A stretch of 64,000 nucleotides of DNA from Herbaspirillum rhizosphaerae (GTDB lineage Bacteria > Pseudomonadota > Gammaproteobacteria > Burkholderiales > Burkholderiaceae_D): assembly GCF_001189965.1 (NCBI RefSeq), contig NZ_LFLU01000006.1, positions 176,873 to 240,872 on the forward strand, in the 5' to 3' direction. Positions 7,814 to 16,661 of this stretch are shown one piece after another; the stretch's first letter is position 1, and every line of letters begins with the position of its first letter. The position numbers were made by a program, and so were the translations under genes. The notes beneath the pieces were generated by a model. It searched no databases, was not told the DNA's origin, and saw only the letters and a list, made by a program, of their open reading frames with translations.

Positions 7814-9778
7814 TCAAGCTCCCGCGGTGGTTGGTGTGGAATCGCCGGCGCTGCCGCCGAGATAGGCTTCGATCACCTTGGGGTTGGCCTGCACTTCGGC
7901 CGGCTTGCCTTCGGCGATCTTCTGGCCGAAGTCGAGCACGGTGACGGTGTCGCAGATCGACATGACGACGTCCATGTGGTGCTCGATGAGGATGATGGTG
8001 ATGCCGACATCGCGGATCTTGCGGATGATGGCGACCAGTTCCTTGATGTCGGGCGCGGTGAGGCCGGCGGCCGGTTCGTCGAGCAACAGCAGGCTTGGGT
8101 TCAAGCCCAGCGCGCGGCCGATTTCGAGCAGGCGCTGTTTGCCGTATGGCAGGTTGCGCGCCTCTTCGTTGGCGAGATCGGCGAGGCCGACGAACTCCAA
8201 AATCGCGGCGGCGCGTTCGCGTGCTGCTTTCTCTTCACGCTTGTAGCGCGGGCTGTGGATGATGACGTCGGCGACGTTGCTGGTGAAGGTGTGGTGCAGG
8301 CCGACCAGGATGTTTTCTGTGGCGCTCATTTCACCGAACAGTTGCACGTTCTGGAAGGTCCGCGCGACACCGCCCAGGGCGATCAGCGATGGCGTCTGGC
8401 CGGTGATGGCGCGACCGTCGTATTCGACAGCGCCGTCGGTCGGACGATAGATGCCGGTGAGGACGTTCATCATCGTGCTCTTGCCGGAACCGTTGGGGCC
8501 GATCAGGCCGTGCACGGTGCCCTTGCGCACGTCGAGGTCGACCTTGTTCAGGGCCTTGAGGCCGCCGAACTGCATCAGCACCTGGTTGACCTTGAGCAGC
8601 GTTGCGCCGTCTTCCTTGACGGCGGCGGTGGTGATCACCGCTTCGGTCTTGTCACCGGCGATTTGCTGCGCCAGAGGGGTACGCTTGCTGAGCATGCGGC
8701 CGAACAAGGTGCGGCAGAAACCGACGATGCCGTCTTGCAGATAGTAGACGACGAACAGCGTCATCAGGCCGAAGATGGTGAGACGCCAGTCGGTGATGTT
8801 TTCCAGCTTGTAGGAGAACGCTGCCATGAGGACGGTGGCGACCACCGGCACGAGGATTTCGCGCGGGGTCTTGACCTTCTTGATGACGGACGCGGCGGCG
8901 CCGATGACGACGATCACGGCGGCGACGGTGGCGATCTGGCGGAACAGTTCGATGTCCGACAGCAGGCTCGGCAGCATGACCACGATCAGCGCGCCGATGA
9001 GCGAACCGATGCGCGACTTGCGGCCGCCCATGATCACCGCCAGCAGGAACAGGATGGTCAGTTCGAAGTTGTAGGTGTTGGGCGAGATGTACTCTTCCGA
9101 ATAGGCATACAAGGCGCCCGACAGACCAGCCAGTGCAGCGCTGATGATGAAGGCGTAGACCTTGTAGCGGTACACCGACACGCCCATGCAATCGGACGCA
9201 ATCGGGCTGTCGCGCAATGCCTGGAAGGCGCGGCCGAGGTTGGAGCGCAGGATGCGGTGCACGATGATCAGCGATACCACCATGAGGATGGCGACGACGT
9301 AGAAGAACTGCACTTCGGTCATCTTGTCGCCGCCGATCATCGGCTTGGCGACCTTGATACCCATCGGACCTTCGGTGAGGAAGCTCATTTCATTGATGAG
9401 AATCTGGATGATGGTGCCGAAGGCCAGCGTGACCATCGCCAGGTACGGACCGGTGACGCGCAAGGCCGGCAGCGCCAGGATGGCGCCGAACACTGCCGTG
9501 ACGGCAATACTGGCCGGCACGGTGAGCAACAGCGGCAGGCCGAGCTTGAAATACAGCACGCCGGCGGTGTAGGAGCCGATGCCGAACAGACCGGCGTGGC
9601 CCAGCGAAACCTGACCGGTGTAGCCGACCACGATGTCCAGGCCAAACAGCAGGATGGCGTAGATCAGGATGGTTTCAACCAGGTGCAGGTAGTAAGGATT
9701 ACGCACGAAAAGAGGCAGCACCGCGAGCGCGACGATACCAAGCAGCGAGACCAGGAGAATTTTCTTGTTCATGTTCAT
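7814..9778 (-). CDS. livM: LivM-LivG fusion: permease plus ATP-binding protein
   Basis: A 654-residue fusion of two transporter subunits that are separate in E. coli. Residues 1-345 form a LivM-type permease with about ten helices and the GYTGQVSLGHAGLFGIGSY signature near 52-70. Two more hydrophobic stretches follow at about 310-350. A linker near 360-390 leads into a LivG-type ATPase with Walker A GPNGSGKST near 427-435, an NLPYGKQRLLEIGRAL signature and the LLLLDEPAAGLTAPD Walker B. The ATPase ends with the IEHHMDVVMSICDTVTVLD block. Its ATG overlaps the livH stop (ATGA) and livF follows one base after its stop. Such fusions occur in other betaproteobacteria, so it is not a sequencing artefact. 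Confidence 0.93.
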   Translation of the reverse strand: MNMNKKILLVSLLGIVALAVLPLFVRNPYYLHLVETILIYAILLFGLDIVVGYTGQVSLGHAGLFGIGSYTAGVLYFKLGLPLLLTVPASIAVTAVFGAILALPALRVTGPYLAMVTLAFGTIIQILINEMSFLTEGPMGIKVAKPMIGGDKMTEVQFFYVVAILMVVSLIIVHRILRSNLGRAFQALRDSPIASDCMGVSVYRYKVYAFIISAALAGLSGALYAYSEEYISPNTYNFELTILFLLAVIMGGRKSRIGSLIGALIVVMLPSLLSDIELFRQIATVAAVIVVIGAAASVIKKVKTPREILVPVVATVLMAAFSYKLENITDWRLTIFGLMTLFVVYYLQDGIVGFCRTLFGRMLSKRTPLAQQIAGDKTEAVITTAAVKEDGATLLKVNQVLMQFGGLKALNKVDLDVRKGTVHGLIGPNGSGKSTMMNVLTGIYRPTDGAVEYDGRAITGQTPSLIALGGVARTFQNVQLFGEMSATENILVGLHHTFTSNVADVIIHSPRYKREEKAARERAAAILEFVGLADLANEEARNLPYGKQRLLEIGRALGLNPSLLLLDEPAAGLTAPDIKELVAIIRKIRDVGITIILIEHHMDVVMSICDTVTVLDFGQKIAEGKPAEVQANPKVIEAYLGGSAGDSTPTTAGA

Positions 9779-10668
9779 CAGACCTTTTTGATCGCAGTTT
9801 TGCCGAACAGGCCTGCAGGTTTGACCGCCAGCACCAGCAGGAGCAGCAGCAGTCCTGGGACTTCCTTGTAGCCGGTGGAGATGTAGAAGCCGGTGACGGT
9901 TTCAGCGATGCCGAGGATCAGGCCGCCGACGATGGCGCCCATGCCCGAGGTCAGGCCGCCGATGATCGCGACCGCAAAGGCCTTGAGGCCGAGCGCTGCG
10001 CCCATGGTGGCGCCGGTCAACGTCAGCGGCGCCACCAGCACGCCGGCGAAGGCTGCCGTGGCGGAGGACAGTGCGTAGGAGAACGTGATCACCACGCTGG
10101 TGTTGATGCCCATCAGGCCGGCAGCGTCGCGGTCGTTGGAGGTGGCGACGACGGCTTTGCCGTAGATCGATTTGCGGTTGAATAATTCGACCGCGAGCAT
10201 GATGGCCAATGCGCCGACCACGACCAGCACCTGCATCGGCTGCACGTTGGCGCCGAGGATCTGGAACGGTGCGCCGGACAGCGGGCTGGGGAACGGCAGG
10301 TCATCCTTGCCCCAGATGTTTTCTGCGACGTTCTTGAAGATGATCGCGAGCGCGATGGTCGACATGATCCAGCCGAATTCGGACTTGATCTTGATGGCCG
10401 GACGCACGCCTATCCATTCGACGAACATGCCCTGCAACGCGCCGAAGACCAGCACGATGGGGATCATCAGCCAGTAGTTGAGATAGGGGCCGCCGTGGAT
10501 GTTGCCGACGACGGACAGGCCGACCAGCGAACCCAGCATGAGCGCCTCGCCCTGCCCGAAGTTCAGTGTGCCGGAGGTGGCGAAGGTGAGTTGATAACCG
10601 AAGGCGATCACCGCATAGATCATGCCGAGCGCGATGCCGCTGAAAACCAGCTGTAACAGAATATCCAT
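9778..10668 (-). CDS. livH: branched-chain amino acid ABC transporter permease LivH
   Basis: A 296-residue inner-membrane permease with about eight helices. It begins MDILLQLVFSGIALGMIYAV and contains the TLNFGQGEALMLG loop near 30-42, both typical of LivH. The frame is open nine codons further upstream, but MDILLQ at 10668 is the usual start and has GGGTAG eight to ten bases upstream. Together with LivM it forms the channel for leucine, isoleucine and valine. The stop overlaps the livMG start. Its transcription may depend on read-through of the hairpin at 10919-10953 or on a promoter in the 317-bp gap upstream. Confidence 0.93.
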   Translation of the reverse strand: MDILLQLVFSGIALGMIYAVIAFGYQLTFATSGTLNFGQGEALMLGSLVGLSVVGNIHGGPYLNYWLMIPIVLVFGALQGMFVEWIGVRPAIKIKSEFGWIMSTIALAIIFKNVAENIWGKDDLPFPSPLSGAPFQILGANVQPMQVLVVVGALAIMLAVELFNRKSIYGKAVVATSNDRDAAGLMGINTSVVITFSYALSSATAAFAGVLVAPLTLTGATMGAALGLKAFAVAIIGGLTSGMGAIVGGLILGIAETVTGFYISTGYKEVPGLLLLLLVLAVKPAGLFGKTAIKKV

Positions 10669-10918
10669 TATTTCTACCCAAGAAGCGGCTGCCATTGAAT
10701 GGCGGGTTGAGTGTGCCGGGATGTTTAACGCAGGTATGGGAGATGGGAATGATGGGCGAATGCATCAGCCGGACTTGCGCCCTGCTTCAGCTGCCACCTT
10801 GCCGCCACGTTGCAGACGCCGGTCGCCACGGCTTGCTCAGCCGGTCGGCGCGCCCTCGTCGCTGCGACATTCCTTCACTTCCGATACAAGTTAAAAAATC
10901 GTCAACAGACTCTGCGAA

Positions 10919-10953
10919 AAAGGCCAGTCCCCGGATCGCAAGGACTGGCCTTT
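10919..10953 (-). terminator. terminator/attenuator between livK and livH
   Basis: AAAGGCCAGTCC, an 11-base loop and GGACTGGCCTTT make a 12-bp stem with a following CCTTTTTC tract on the minus strand. It lies 33 bp after the livK stop and inside the 317-bp livK-livH gap. It would make the binding protein more abundant than the membrane subunits, a common arrangement. Nothing else recognisable is in the gap. Confidence 0.75.
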
Positions 10954-10985
10954 ATGCTTTAACGACAAATTACGTTGCCGTCGAT

Positions 10986-12137
10986 TTATTTGCCGAGTAC
11001 AACGCGGCCGTTTTTGACTTCGCCCATCACGACCATGTTCGGCTTGATGGCTTCGTGGTCGTCGCGCGTGAATGGCTTGTTGTACGTGGTGACAACGCCT
11101 TCGATCTTGGTGTTCAGGCTTTCCAGCGCGCCGCGGACTTTATCGCCGTCGGTGGTGCCGGCTTGCTTGATCGCTGCGGCCAGCAACAGGACCGAGTCGT
11201 AGCCTTGGGCGGCGGACACGGCCGATGGCATGCGGTCAACCTTGTAAGCCTTTTGGTAGGCTTCGATGAAAGCCTTGCGCTTAGGCGTGTCGCCTTCCTG
11301 GATGAAGGTTTGCGGCATGCGTGCGCCGTTGCCGTTCTTGCCGGAGTTGTCGATGAAGTTACCCATCGACAGCGGCCAGCTGCCGATGATAGGCACGTGC
11401 CAGTTCAGCTTTTCCATGCCGTTGGCGATCTGCGCCAGTTCAGGGCCGATGCCGTAGGTCAGCACGACCTGTGCGCCGCCTTGCTTGGACTTCAGCAACT
11501 GGGCCGTCATGTCGACGTCTTTGAGGTTGTATTTTTCGATGGCGACTGGTGTGATCTTCTTGGCGGCCAGAGCCTTTTCCAGATCTTCACGTCCGAGCTG
11601 ACCGTAGTTTGTGGAGTCGGCCAGAATCGCGACCTTGGTGTACTTTTGCTTGTCGATGGCTTCGTCAGCCAGCATCTTGGCCTGGATCGCGTCGTTGGCC
11701 GAAGTGCGGAAGATGTAGTTGTCTTTATCTTTTTCGAACTGCTTGGTGACCACGGAACCGGTGGCGACGTTGGTGATCACGGGGATCTTGGCTTCCTGGT
11801 AGAAGCGCTGCGAAGCCAGTGCGACGCCGGTGTTGGCATAGCCAACGGTAGCGACGACTTTTTCCTTGTTGATCATTTCTTGTGCGATCTGCACGCCACG
11901 CTCGTTCTTGGCTTCGTCGTCACGCTCAACCAGCTGGATCTGACGACCCAGCACGCCGCCGCTGGCGTTGATTTCCGCCACGGCCAGCTTGACGCCGTCG
12001 CGCATGGAGACGCCCATCGGCGCGGAACCGCCGGTAAACGGTCCGGATACGCCGATCTTGATCGGATCAGCGGCCTGGCTGGAAAGGGACAGGCTCAGCA
12101 GTGCTGCTGCAACCAAAGCTTGGGTCTTGTATGACAT
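10986..12137 (-). CDS. livK: branched-chain amino acid ABC transporter substrate-binding protein LivK
   Basis: A 383-residue periplasmic binding protein of the Leu/Ile/Val-binding type I fold. A cleavable signal peptide is visible at residues 1-22 (ending SSQA, mature ADPIKIGVSG). The family segments GPFTGGSAPMG, EINASGGVLGR and GYANTGVALA are in the expected order. It delivers ligand to LivH/LivMG. A very strong ribosome-binding site (AGGAGGAAG) precedes the start. As first gene of the operon, separated by a terminator-like hairpin, it is expected to be the most highly expressed. Specificity could also include other aliphatic amino acids. Confidence 0.93.
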   Translation of the reverse strand: MSYKTQALVAAALLSLSLSSQAADPIKIGVSGPFTGGSAPMGVSMRDGVKLAVAEINASGGVLGRQIQLVERDDEAKNERGVQIAQEMINKEKVVATVGYANTGVALASQRFYQEAKIPVITNVATGSVVTKQFEKDKDNYIFRTSANDAIQAKMLADEAIDKQKYTKVAILADSTNYGQLGREDLEKALAAKKITPVAIEKYNLKDVDMTAQLLKSKQGGAQVVLTYGIGPELAQIANGMEKLNWHVPIIGSWPLSMGNFIDNSGKNGNGARMPQTFIQEGDTPKRKAFIEAYQKAYKVDRMPSAVSAAQGYDSVLLLAAAIKQAGTTDGDKVRGALESLNTKIEGVVTTYNKPFTRDDHEAIKPNMVVMGEVKNGRVVLGK

Positions 12138-12278
12138 TTGTCTTCCTCCTGGTGTAATTATCTTGGTTGGCCATCTTGATGTGGTCTAACTCAATTCTTG
12201 CCGGGCCGTCAGTTGTTCTGCGTTGTTCTGAGGCACCGTTATCGTCGCTGATTCTGTCCCATCTACCTTTCTCGAAAC

Positions 12279-12689
12279 TTACAACTTCGTCAGGATCTGA
12301 CGAATGCTGTCAGGCAGCGGGACTGACTTTTCTTGTTTGAAATTAACCCACACGATCTTGGCTCCGCCTTCAGCATAGATGATTTCCGGCTGGTCGACAC
12401 GCCGGATCTCATAGGTAGTTTCCACACTCGAGCGGCCCGGTTCCAGGGCAAACATGCGGATCTCGATGTCGGCCGGATACTTGAGCTGGCGCCGGAAGGT
12501 GCACTGGGCATTGACGATCACCGGCCCCAGCCCGTCCTCCACCATGCCGCCGACAGCCGACTCCAGCCATTCGATACGGGTCTGCTCCATGTAGCGGAAA
12601 TAGACGGTGTTGTTGACGTGGCCGAAGGCATCCATGTCGCCCCAGCGGATCTTCAGGTTAGTGGTGTGAATCAGGACTTTGTCGGTCAT
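12279..12689 (-). CDS. acyl-CoA thioesterase, 4-hydroxybenzoyl-CoA thioesterase family
   Basis: A 136-residue hotdog-fold thioesterase that hydrolyses an acyl-CoA to the free acid and CoA. The active-site motif WGDMDAFGHVNNTVYFRY at about 16-33 contains the catalytic aspartate and the GHVNN helix cap typical of YbgC/FadM-like enzymes. Length is normal. It is upstream of livK on the same strand, 141 bp away, and divergent from the ETF-ubiquinone oxidoreductase gene. That neighbourhood would fit a housekeeping role in fatty-acid or amino-acid acyl-CoA turnover, but the substrate chain length cannot be read from the sequence. Confidence 0.88.
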   Translation of the reverse strand: MTDKVLIHTTNLKIRWGDMDAFGHVNNTVYFRYMEQTRIEWLESAVGGMVEDGLGPVIVNAQCTFRRQLKYPADIEIRMFALEPGRSSVETTYEIRRVDQPEIIYAEGGAKIVWVNFKQEKSVPLPDSIRQILTKL

Positions 12690-12947
12690 GGGGTCGCGCC
12701 TTTCTTGTTGAGCATCTCATCTTGGTCGATCTTGCTCATGTGATTGTTGAATTTATTTCATCCGGCGATTTGGCATTCCACGTCGCGGCCACATTTCCAC
12801 ACAAGAACAAGGGAATTGGCAAAAATCAAATAAAATGCTTGGCGTGGCGAACATAATTTGTGGATGAGACTAGCATTCTCTCGCAAAATACTGAACAATA
12901 GCACGATCGTTCGCAAATATTCCAACCAAAACATTACGGGACACTCC

Positions 12948-14624
12948 ATGACTCAAACTCAAGACTTGCTTGCGCAATACGGTCCGCGCGAAGCAATGGA
13001 ATACGACGTCGTTGTCGTCGGCGGCGGCCCGGCCGGGTTGTCCTCGGCCATCCGCATCAAGCAGCTGGCCGCCGAAGCCGGCAAGGAAGTCTCGGTCTGC
13101 GTGCTGGAAAAAGGCAGCGAAGTCGGCGCCCACATCCTGTCCGGCGCGGTCATGGACCCGCAGGCGATCACCGAACTGTTTCCCAACTGGAAAGAGCTCG
13201 GCGCGCCATTGAACACTGAAGTCACTGAAGACCGTTTCCTTTTTCTCTCCGCCAGCAAGGCATACAAGACCCCGTCGTGGATGCTGCCAGCTTGTTTCCA
13301 GAACCATGGCAACTACGTCATCTCGCTGGCCAACGTCGTGCGCTGGCTGGGCCAGCAGGCTGAGGCGCTGGGCGTGGAAGTCTTCCCCGGTTTTGCGGCG
13401 GCGGAAATCCTGTACAACGACGACGGCTCGGTCAAGGGCGTGGCCACCGGCAACATGGGCGTGGACCGTCACGGCGAGCCGACCGGTGCGTTCCAGCTGG
13501 GCATGGAGCTGCATGCCAAGTACACCTTCTTCGCCGAAGGTGCGCGCGGCCATCTGGGTAAGCAACTGATCGCGAAGTACAAACTCGACGCAGGCAAGGA
13601 TCCGCAGACCTATGCCATCGGCATCAAGGAAATCTGGGAAATCGATCCGAAGATGCACAAGCCGGGTCTGGTGGTGCATACCGCCGGCTGGCCGCTGGAT
13701 AGCGGCACCTACGGCGGTTCCTTCCTGTATCACCTGGAGAACAACCAGGTCGCGGTCGGTTATGTGGTCGGTCTGGCTTACGAGAATCCTTACCTGTCGC
13801 CGTACGAAGAATTCCAGCGTTATAAAACGCATCCGGAAATCCGCAAGTTCTTTGAAGGCGGCAAGCGCCTGGCTTACGGCGCACGCGCCATCACCGCCGG
13901 CGGTTTGCAATCGCTGCCGAAGCTGACCTTCCCGGGCGGCGCGCTGATCGGCTGCGATGCAGGCTTCCTGAACGCGTCGCGCATCAAAGGTAGCCATGCC
14001 GCCATAAAGACCGGCATGCTGGCCGCTGAGGCGGTTTTTGAGGCCTTGGGCAATGATCGCCAGTACGATGAGCTGACGGCCTACAGCGCCGCGTTTGAGA
14101 AGTCCTGGCTGCATGAAGAACTGTACAAGGCGCGCAACTTCAAGCCGTCGATGAGCAAAGGCCTGTACACCGGCACGCTGCTGGTCGGCATCGATCAGGT
14201 GCTGTTCGGCGGCAAGGCGCCGTGGACGCTGCATCACTCGCATGCGGATCACGAATGCCTGAAGCCGGCGGCGGACTTCTCGCCGATTGCGTATCCGAAG
14301 CCGGACGGCAAGCTGACCTTTGATCGCCTGTCGTCGGTGTTCATCTCCAACACGAATCATGCGGAAGACCAGCCGATTCACCTGACGCTGAAGGATTCCT
14401 CGGTGCCGGTCGGCGTCAACCTGGCGAAGTATGCCGGCCCGGAAGCGCGCTATTGCCCTGCCGGCGTGTATGAGTTCGTGAAGAACGACGACAATACAGA
14501 CCGCCTGCAAATCAACGCGCAGAACTGCGTGCACTGCAAGACCTGCGACATCAAGGATCCGACACAGAACATCGTGTGGGTGACGCCGGAAGGCGGCGGC
14601 GGGCCGAATTACTCGAATATGTAA
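12948..14624 (+). CDS. electron transfer flavoprotein-ubiquinone oxidoreductase
   Basis: A 558-residue membrane-associated flavoprotein that passes electrons from ETF (reduced by acyl-CoA dehydrogenases) to ubiquinone. An FAD-binding VVVVGGGPAGLSSAIRIKQL stretch lies near residues 20-40. The C-terminus has the single 4Fe-4S cluster ligands C503, C527, C530 and C533. The ubiquinone-binding region GGLQSLPKLTFPGG is near 325. An upstream in-frame extension to 12858 exists, but the protein normally begins as at 12948. The ribosome-binding site is weak. No etfAB or acyl-CoA dehydrogenase gene is adjacent. A terminator follows at 14663. Confidence 0.94.
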   Translation: MTQTQDLLAQYGPREAMEYDVVVVGGGPAGLSSAIRIKQLAAEAGKEVSVCVLEKGSEVGAHILSGAVMDPQAITELFPNWKELGAPLNTEVTEDRFLFLSASKAYKTPSWMLPACFQNHGNYVISLANVVRWLGQQAEALGVEVFPGFAAAEILYNDDGSVKGVATGNMGVDRHGEPTGAFQLGMELHAKYTFFAEGARGHLGKQLIAKYKLDAGKDPQTYAIGIKEIWEIDPKMHKPGLVVHTAGWPLDSGTYGGSFLYHLENNQVAVGYVVGLAYENPYLSPYEEFQRYKTHPEIRKFFEGGKRLAYGARAITAGGLQSLPKLTFPGGALIGCDAGFLNASRIKGSHAAIKTGMLAAEAVFEALGNDRQYDELTAYSAAFEKSWLHEELYKARNFKPSMSKGLYTGTLLVGIDQVLFGGKAPWTLHHSHADHECLKPAADFSPIAYPKPDGKLTFDRLSSVFISNTNHAEDQPIHLTLKDSSVPVGVNLAKYAGPEARYCPAGVYEFVKNDDNTDRLQINAQNCVHCKTCDIKDPTQNIVWVTPEGGGGPNYSNM

Positions 14625-14662
14625 TTTGTCTGCGGCAGTGTCTGCAAACTCCGTGGAAAACG

Positions 14663-14692
14663 AAAACGGCGCTTCGATCGAAGCGCCGTTTT
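14663..14692 (+). terminator. intrinsic terminator of ETF-QO
   Basis: A self-complementary AACGGCGCTTCGATCGAAGC stem, extended on both sides by AA/TT pairs and followed by TTTTTATTT, 38 bp after the stop codon. Confidence 0.85.
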
Positions 14693-14801
14693 TATTTGAG
14701 CCCTGCGCTTGCCATAGCGATGCAATGGCGCGCCCTGCGATGCCGCCGAATATCCTTTAGTATGGGCTCTCCCATAAGACCATCTTACGAGGACTATAAA
14801 A

Positions 14802-15902
14802 ATGATTCGGAGACTTGCATCGGGCTTCATCGCCCCGCGTTCATCGCGACTTTCGTCGTCGCTGCTGTCACTGTTGTTCTCTGCCCTGCTTTGCGTCTCC
14901 GCCCACGCGGCGGATTATCCCGGTTACCGCCAGGCTGACTGGATCGCGCCGAGCTTCACTTTCCACACCGGCGAAACGCTGAACAATTTCAAGCTGCATT
15001 ACGCCACCGCCGGCGATCCTGCCAATCCTGCGGTGCTGCTGTTGCACGGCACTTATCGCAGCGGCGCCGATTTCGTCGGCAAGGATTTTGCGGGCGAGAT
15101 GCTGGGGCCGGAGCAAGCGCTGGACGCCAGCAAGTACTTCATCATCATGCCGGACGCCATCGGCGTCGGAAAGTCCGCCAAGCCGTCCGACGGCCTGCGC
15201 GCCAAATTCCCCCAATACAACTATGCTGACATGGTGCTCGCGCAATACCGTCTGGTGACGGAGGGCTTGGGCATCAAGCATTTGCGCCTGGTCATGGGCA
15301 ACTCCATGGGCGGCATGCAGACCTGGATGTGGGGCGAGATGTATCCGGCGATGATGGATGGACTGGTGCCGATGGCGTCGCAGCCGATCGAGATGGCGAG
15401 CCGCAACTGGATGATGCGGCGCATGCTGGTCGAATCGATCAGGCAGGATCCGGCATGGAACGGCGGCAATTACACCTCGCAGCCGCCGTCGCTGCGTCTG
15501 GCCAACACCATGTTCGGTATCGCCACCGCCGGCGGCACCCTCGCCTATCAGGCGCTGGCGCCGACGCGCGCCCAGGCCGACAAGATCGTCGACGACCGCC
15601 TGAATGCGCCCGTAACGGCCGACGCCAACGACTTCATCTATCAGTGGGGATCGTCGGCCGATTTCAATGCGATGCCGCATCTGACGCGCATACAGGCGCC
15701 GCTGCTGGCGATCAACTCCGCCGACGACGAACGCAACCCGCCGGAGACCGGCACCATGGTCGCGGCGCTGAAGCAGTTGAAGAATGCCGAGTTGTACCTG
15801 ATCCCGGCGAGCGCCGAGACGCGTGGGCATGGGACGACCAGCTTTTCGAAATTCTATGCGCAGCAGGTTGGCGCATTTCTGAAAACCTTGCCGCAGCGTT
15901 AA
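14802..15902 (+). CDS. exported alpha/beta-hydrolase of the MetX-like family
   Basis: A 366-residue alpha/beta-hydrolase resembling homoserine O-acetyltransferase (MetX) relatives. A signal peptide is visible at 1-37 (ending VSAHAAD), so it is periplasmic or secreted, unlike true MetX. The oxyanion region LLLHGTYRSGADF is near 79-91, the nucleophile elbow GNSMGGMQTW places Ser168, the acid is in NSADDERNPPE near 299-309, and a histidine is in RGHGTTSF near 345. AGGA nine bases upstream supports the start. Because it is exported and no methionine genes are nearby, an esterase or acyltransferase role is more likely than methionine biosynthesis. Confidence 0.83.
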   Translation: MIRRLASGFIAPRSSRLSSSLLSLLFSALLCVSAHAADYPGYRQADWIAPSFTFHTGETLNNFKLHYATAGDPANPAVLLLHGTYRSGADFVGKDFAGEMLGPEQALDASKYFIIMPDAIGVGKSAKPSDGLRAKFPQYNYADMVLAQYRLVTEGLGIKHLRLVMGNSMGGMQTWMWGEMYPAMMDGLVPMASQPIEMASRNWMMRRMLVESIRQDPAWNGGNYTSQPPSLRLANTMFGIATAGGTLAYQALAPTRAQADKIVDDRLNAPVTADANDFIYQWGSSADFNAMPHLTRIQAPLLAINSADDERNPPETGTMVAALKQLKNAELYLIPASAETRGHGTTSFSKFYAQQVGAFLKTLPQR

Positions 15903-15939
15903 ATACGGGCTGTCGGTTCAGTCCGTGGAGCCCACGTAG

Positions 15940-15969
15940 AAAAGGCTTCGATTTGCATCGAAGCCTTTT
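15940..15969. terminator. bidirectional terminator between hydrolase and Nudix genes
   Basis: AAAAGGCTTCGAT, loop TTGC, ATCGAAGCCTTTT followed by TCTTT. It serves the plus-strand hydrolase and, read the other way, the end of the nuo/DUF2818/Nudix transcript. Confidence 0.85.
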
Positions 15970-15997
15970 TCTTTGGTGCAGTGAATCGCCGGTCGGG

Positions 15998-16561
15998 TCA
16001 GACGCTCGGCAAGGTCCATTGTCCATTGACGATTTTTTCCAGCCAGAAGGCGCCGATGACTGTCTTGACGTCGGTTACCTTGCCCAGGCGGACTTGCTCC
16101 AGCAGCTCGGCAAGCGGCGCCTTGTAGATGTCGAGAAACTCGCCTTCGTCCAGCTTGCGCTCACCTGCAGTCAGACCGCGCGCAAGATAGATATCGAGGT
16201 GTTCGTCCGAATAGGCGATGGCGTTGTGGATGGTGCAGACGAATTGCCAGTCGGTGGCGGTGTGGCCGGTTTCTTCTCGCAACTCGCGCTTGGCGCATTC
16301 CAGATGATCTTCGCCCGGATCGATCTTCCCGGCCGGGAATTCAATGAAGACCTGATCGAGCGGATAACGGAACTGTCTTTCCAGCAGCACCGAGCCGTCT
16401 TCAAACAGCGGCAGGATCACCACCGCGCCCGGATGCTTGATATGTTCTCGCACAGCCTGCTTGCCGTCCGGCAGGCGAATCCGGTCGCGTTGGACTTTGA
16501 GGAAATGGCCTTCGTAGACCAGCTCGCCGTCTATCTTGCTTTCTTTGAGATGAGTATCCAT
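15998..16561 (-). CDS. Nudix hydrolase, ADP-ribose pyrophosphatase type
   Basis: A 187-residue Nudix enzyme that cleaves nucleoside diphosphate-X compounds; the layout is that of NudF-type ADP-ribose pyrophosphatases. The Nudix box GKIDPGEDHLECAKRELREE continues TGH, with all catalytic glutamates present, at about residues 78-100. A RQFRYPLDQVFIEFPAG segment precedes it, as in NudF. The frame extends 21 codons upstream, but MDTHLKESKIDGE at 16561 gives the normal length. It is the last gene in the minus-strand run after nuoN and DUF2818, about 100 bp away. This conserved neighbourhood may link NAD-derivative clean-up with NADH dehydrogenase expression (inference). Confidence 0.88.
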   Translation of the reverse strand: MDTHLKESKIDGELVYEGHFLKVQRDRIRLPDGKQAVREHIKHPGAVVILPLFEDGSVLLERQFRYPLDQVFIEFPAGKIDPGEDHLECAKRELREETGHTATDWQFVCTIHNAIAYSDEHLDIYLARGLTAGERKLDEGEFLDIYKAPLAELLEQVRLGKVTDVKTVIGAFWLEKIVNGQWTLPSV

Positions 16562-16661
16562 GCGGGACCGGTATGCAGTGATGGTGAGTAATTGTGGATA
16601 AGAGCGCCGCGTGCCCGCACGCACTTCAGCGCAGGCGCTTCAGCATCGCGTCCAGGGCCGG

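Noticed and set aside
7976..9871. 631-codon plus-strand frame opposite the liv genes
   Set aside because: It is the complement of the LivMG/LivH genes; its acidic Asp/Gln/Arg-rich product is typical of antisense frames in GC-rich genes.
10696..10985. A small gene or leader peptide in the livK-livH gap
   Set aside because: Only frames without ribosome-binding sites were found; the hairpin at 10919 explains the gap as an attenuation or termination site.
14802..15902. Homoserine O-acetyltransferase MetX
   Set aside because: It has the MetX-like fold but also a clear signal peptide and no methionine genes nearby, so cytoplasmic methionine synthesis is unlikely.
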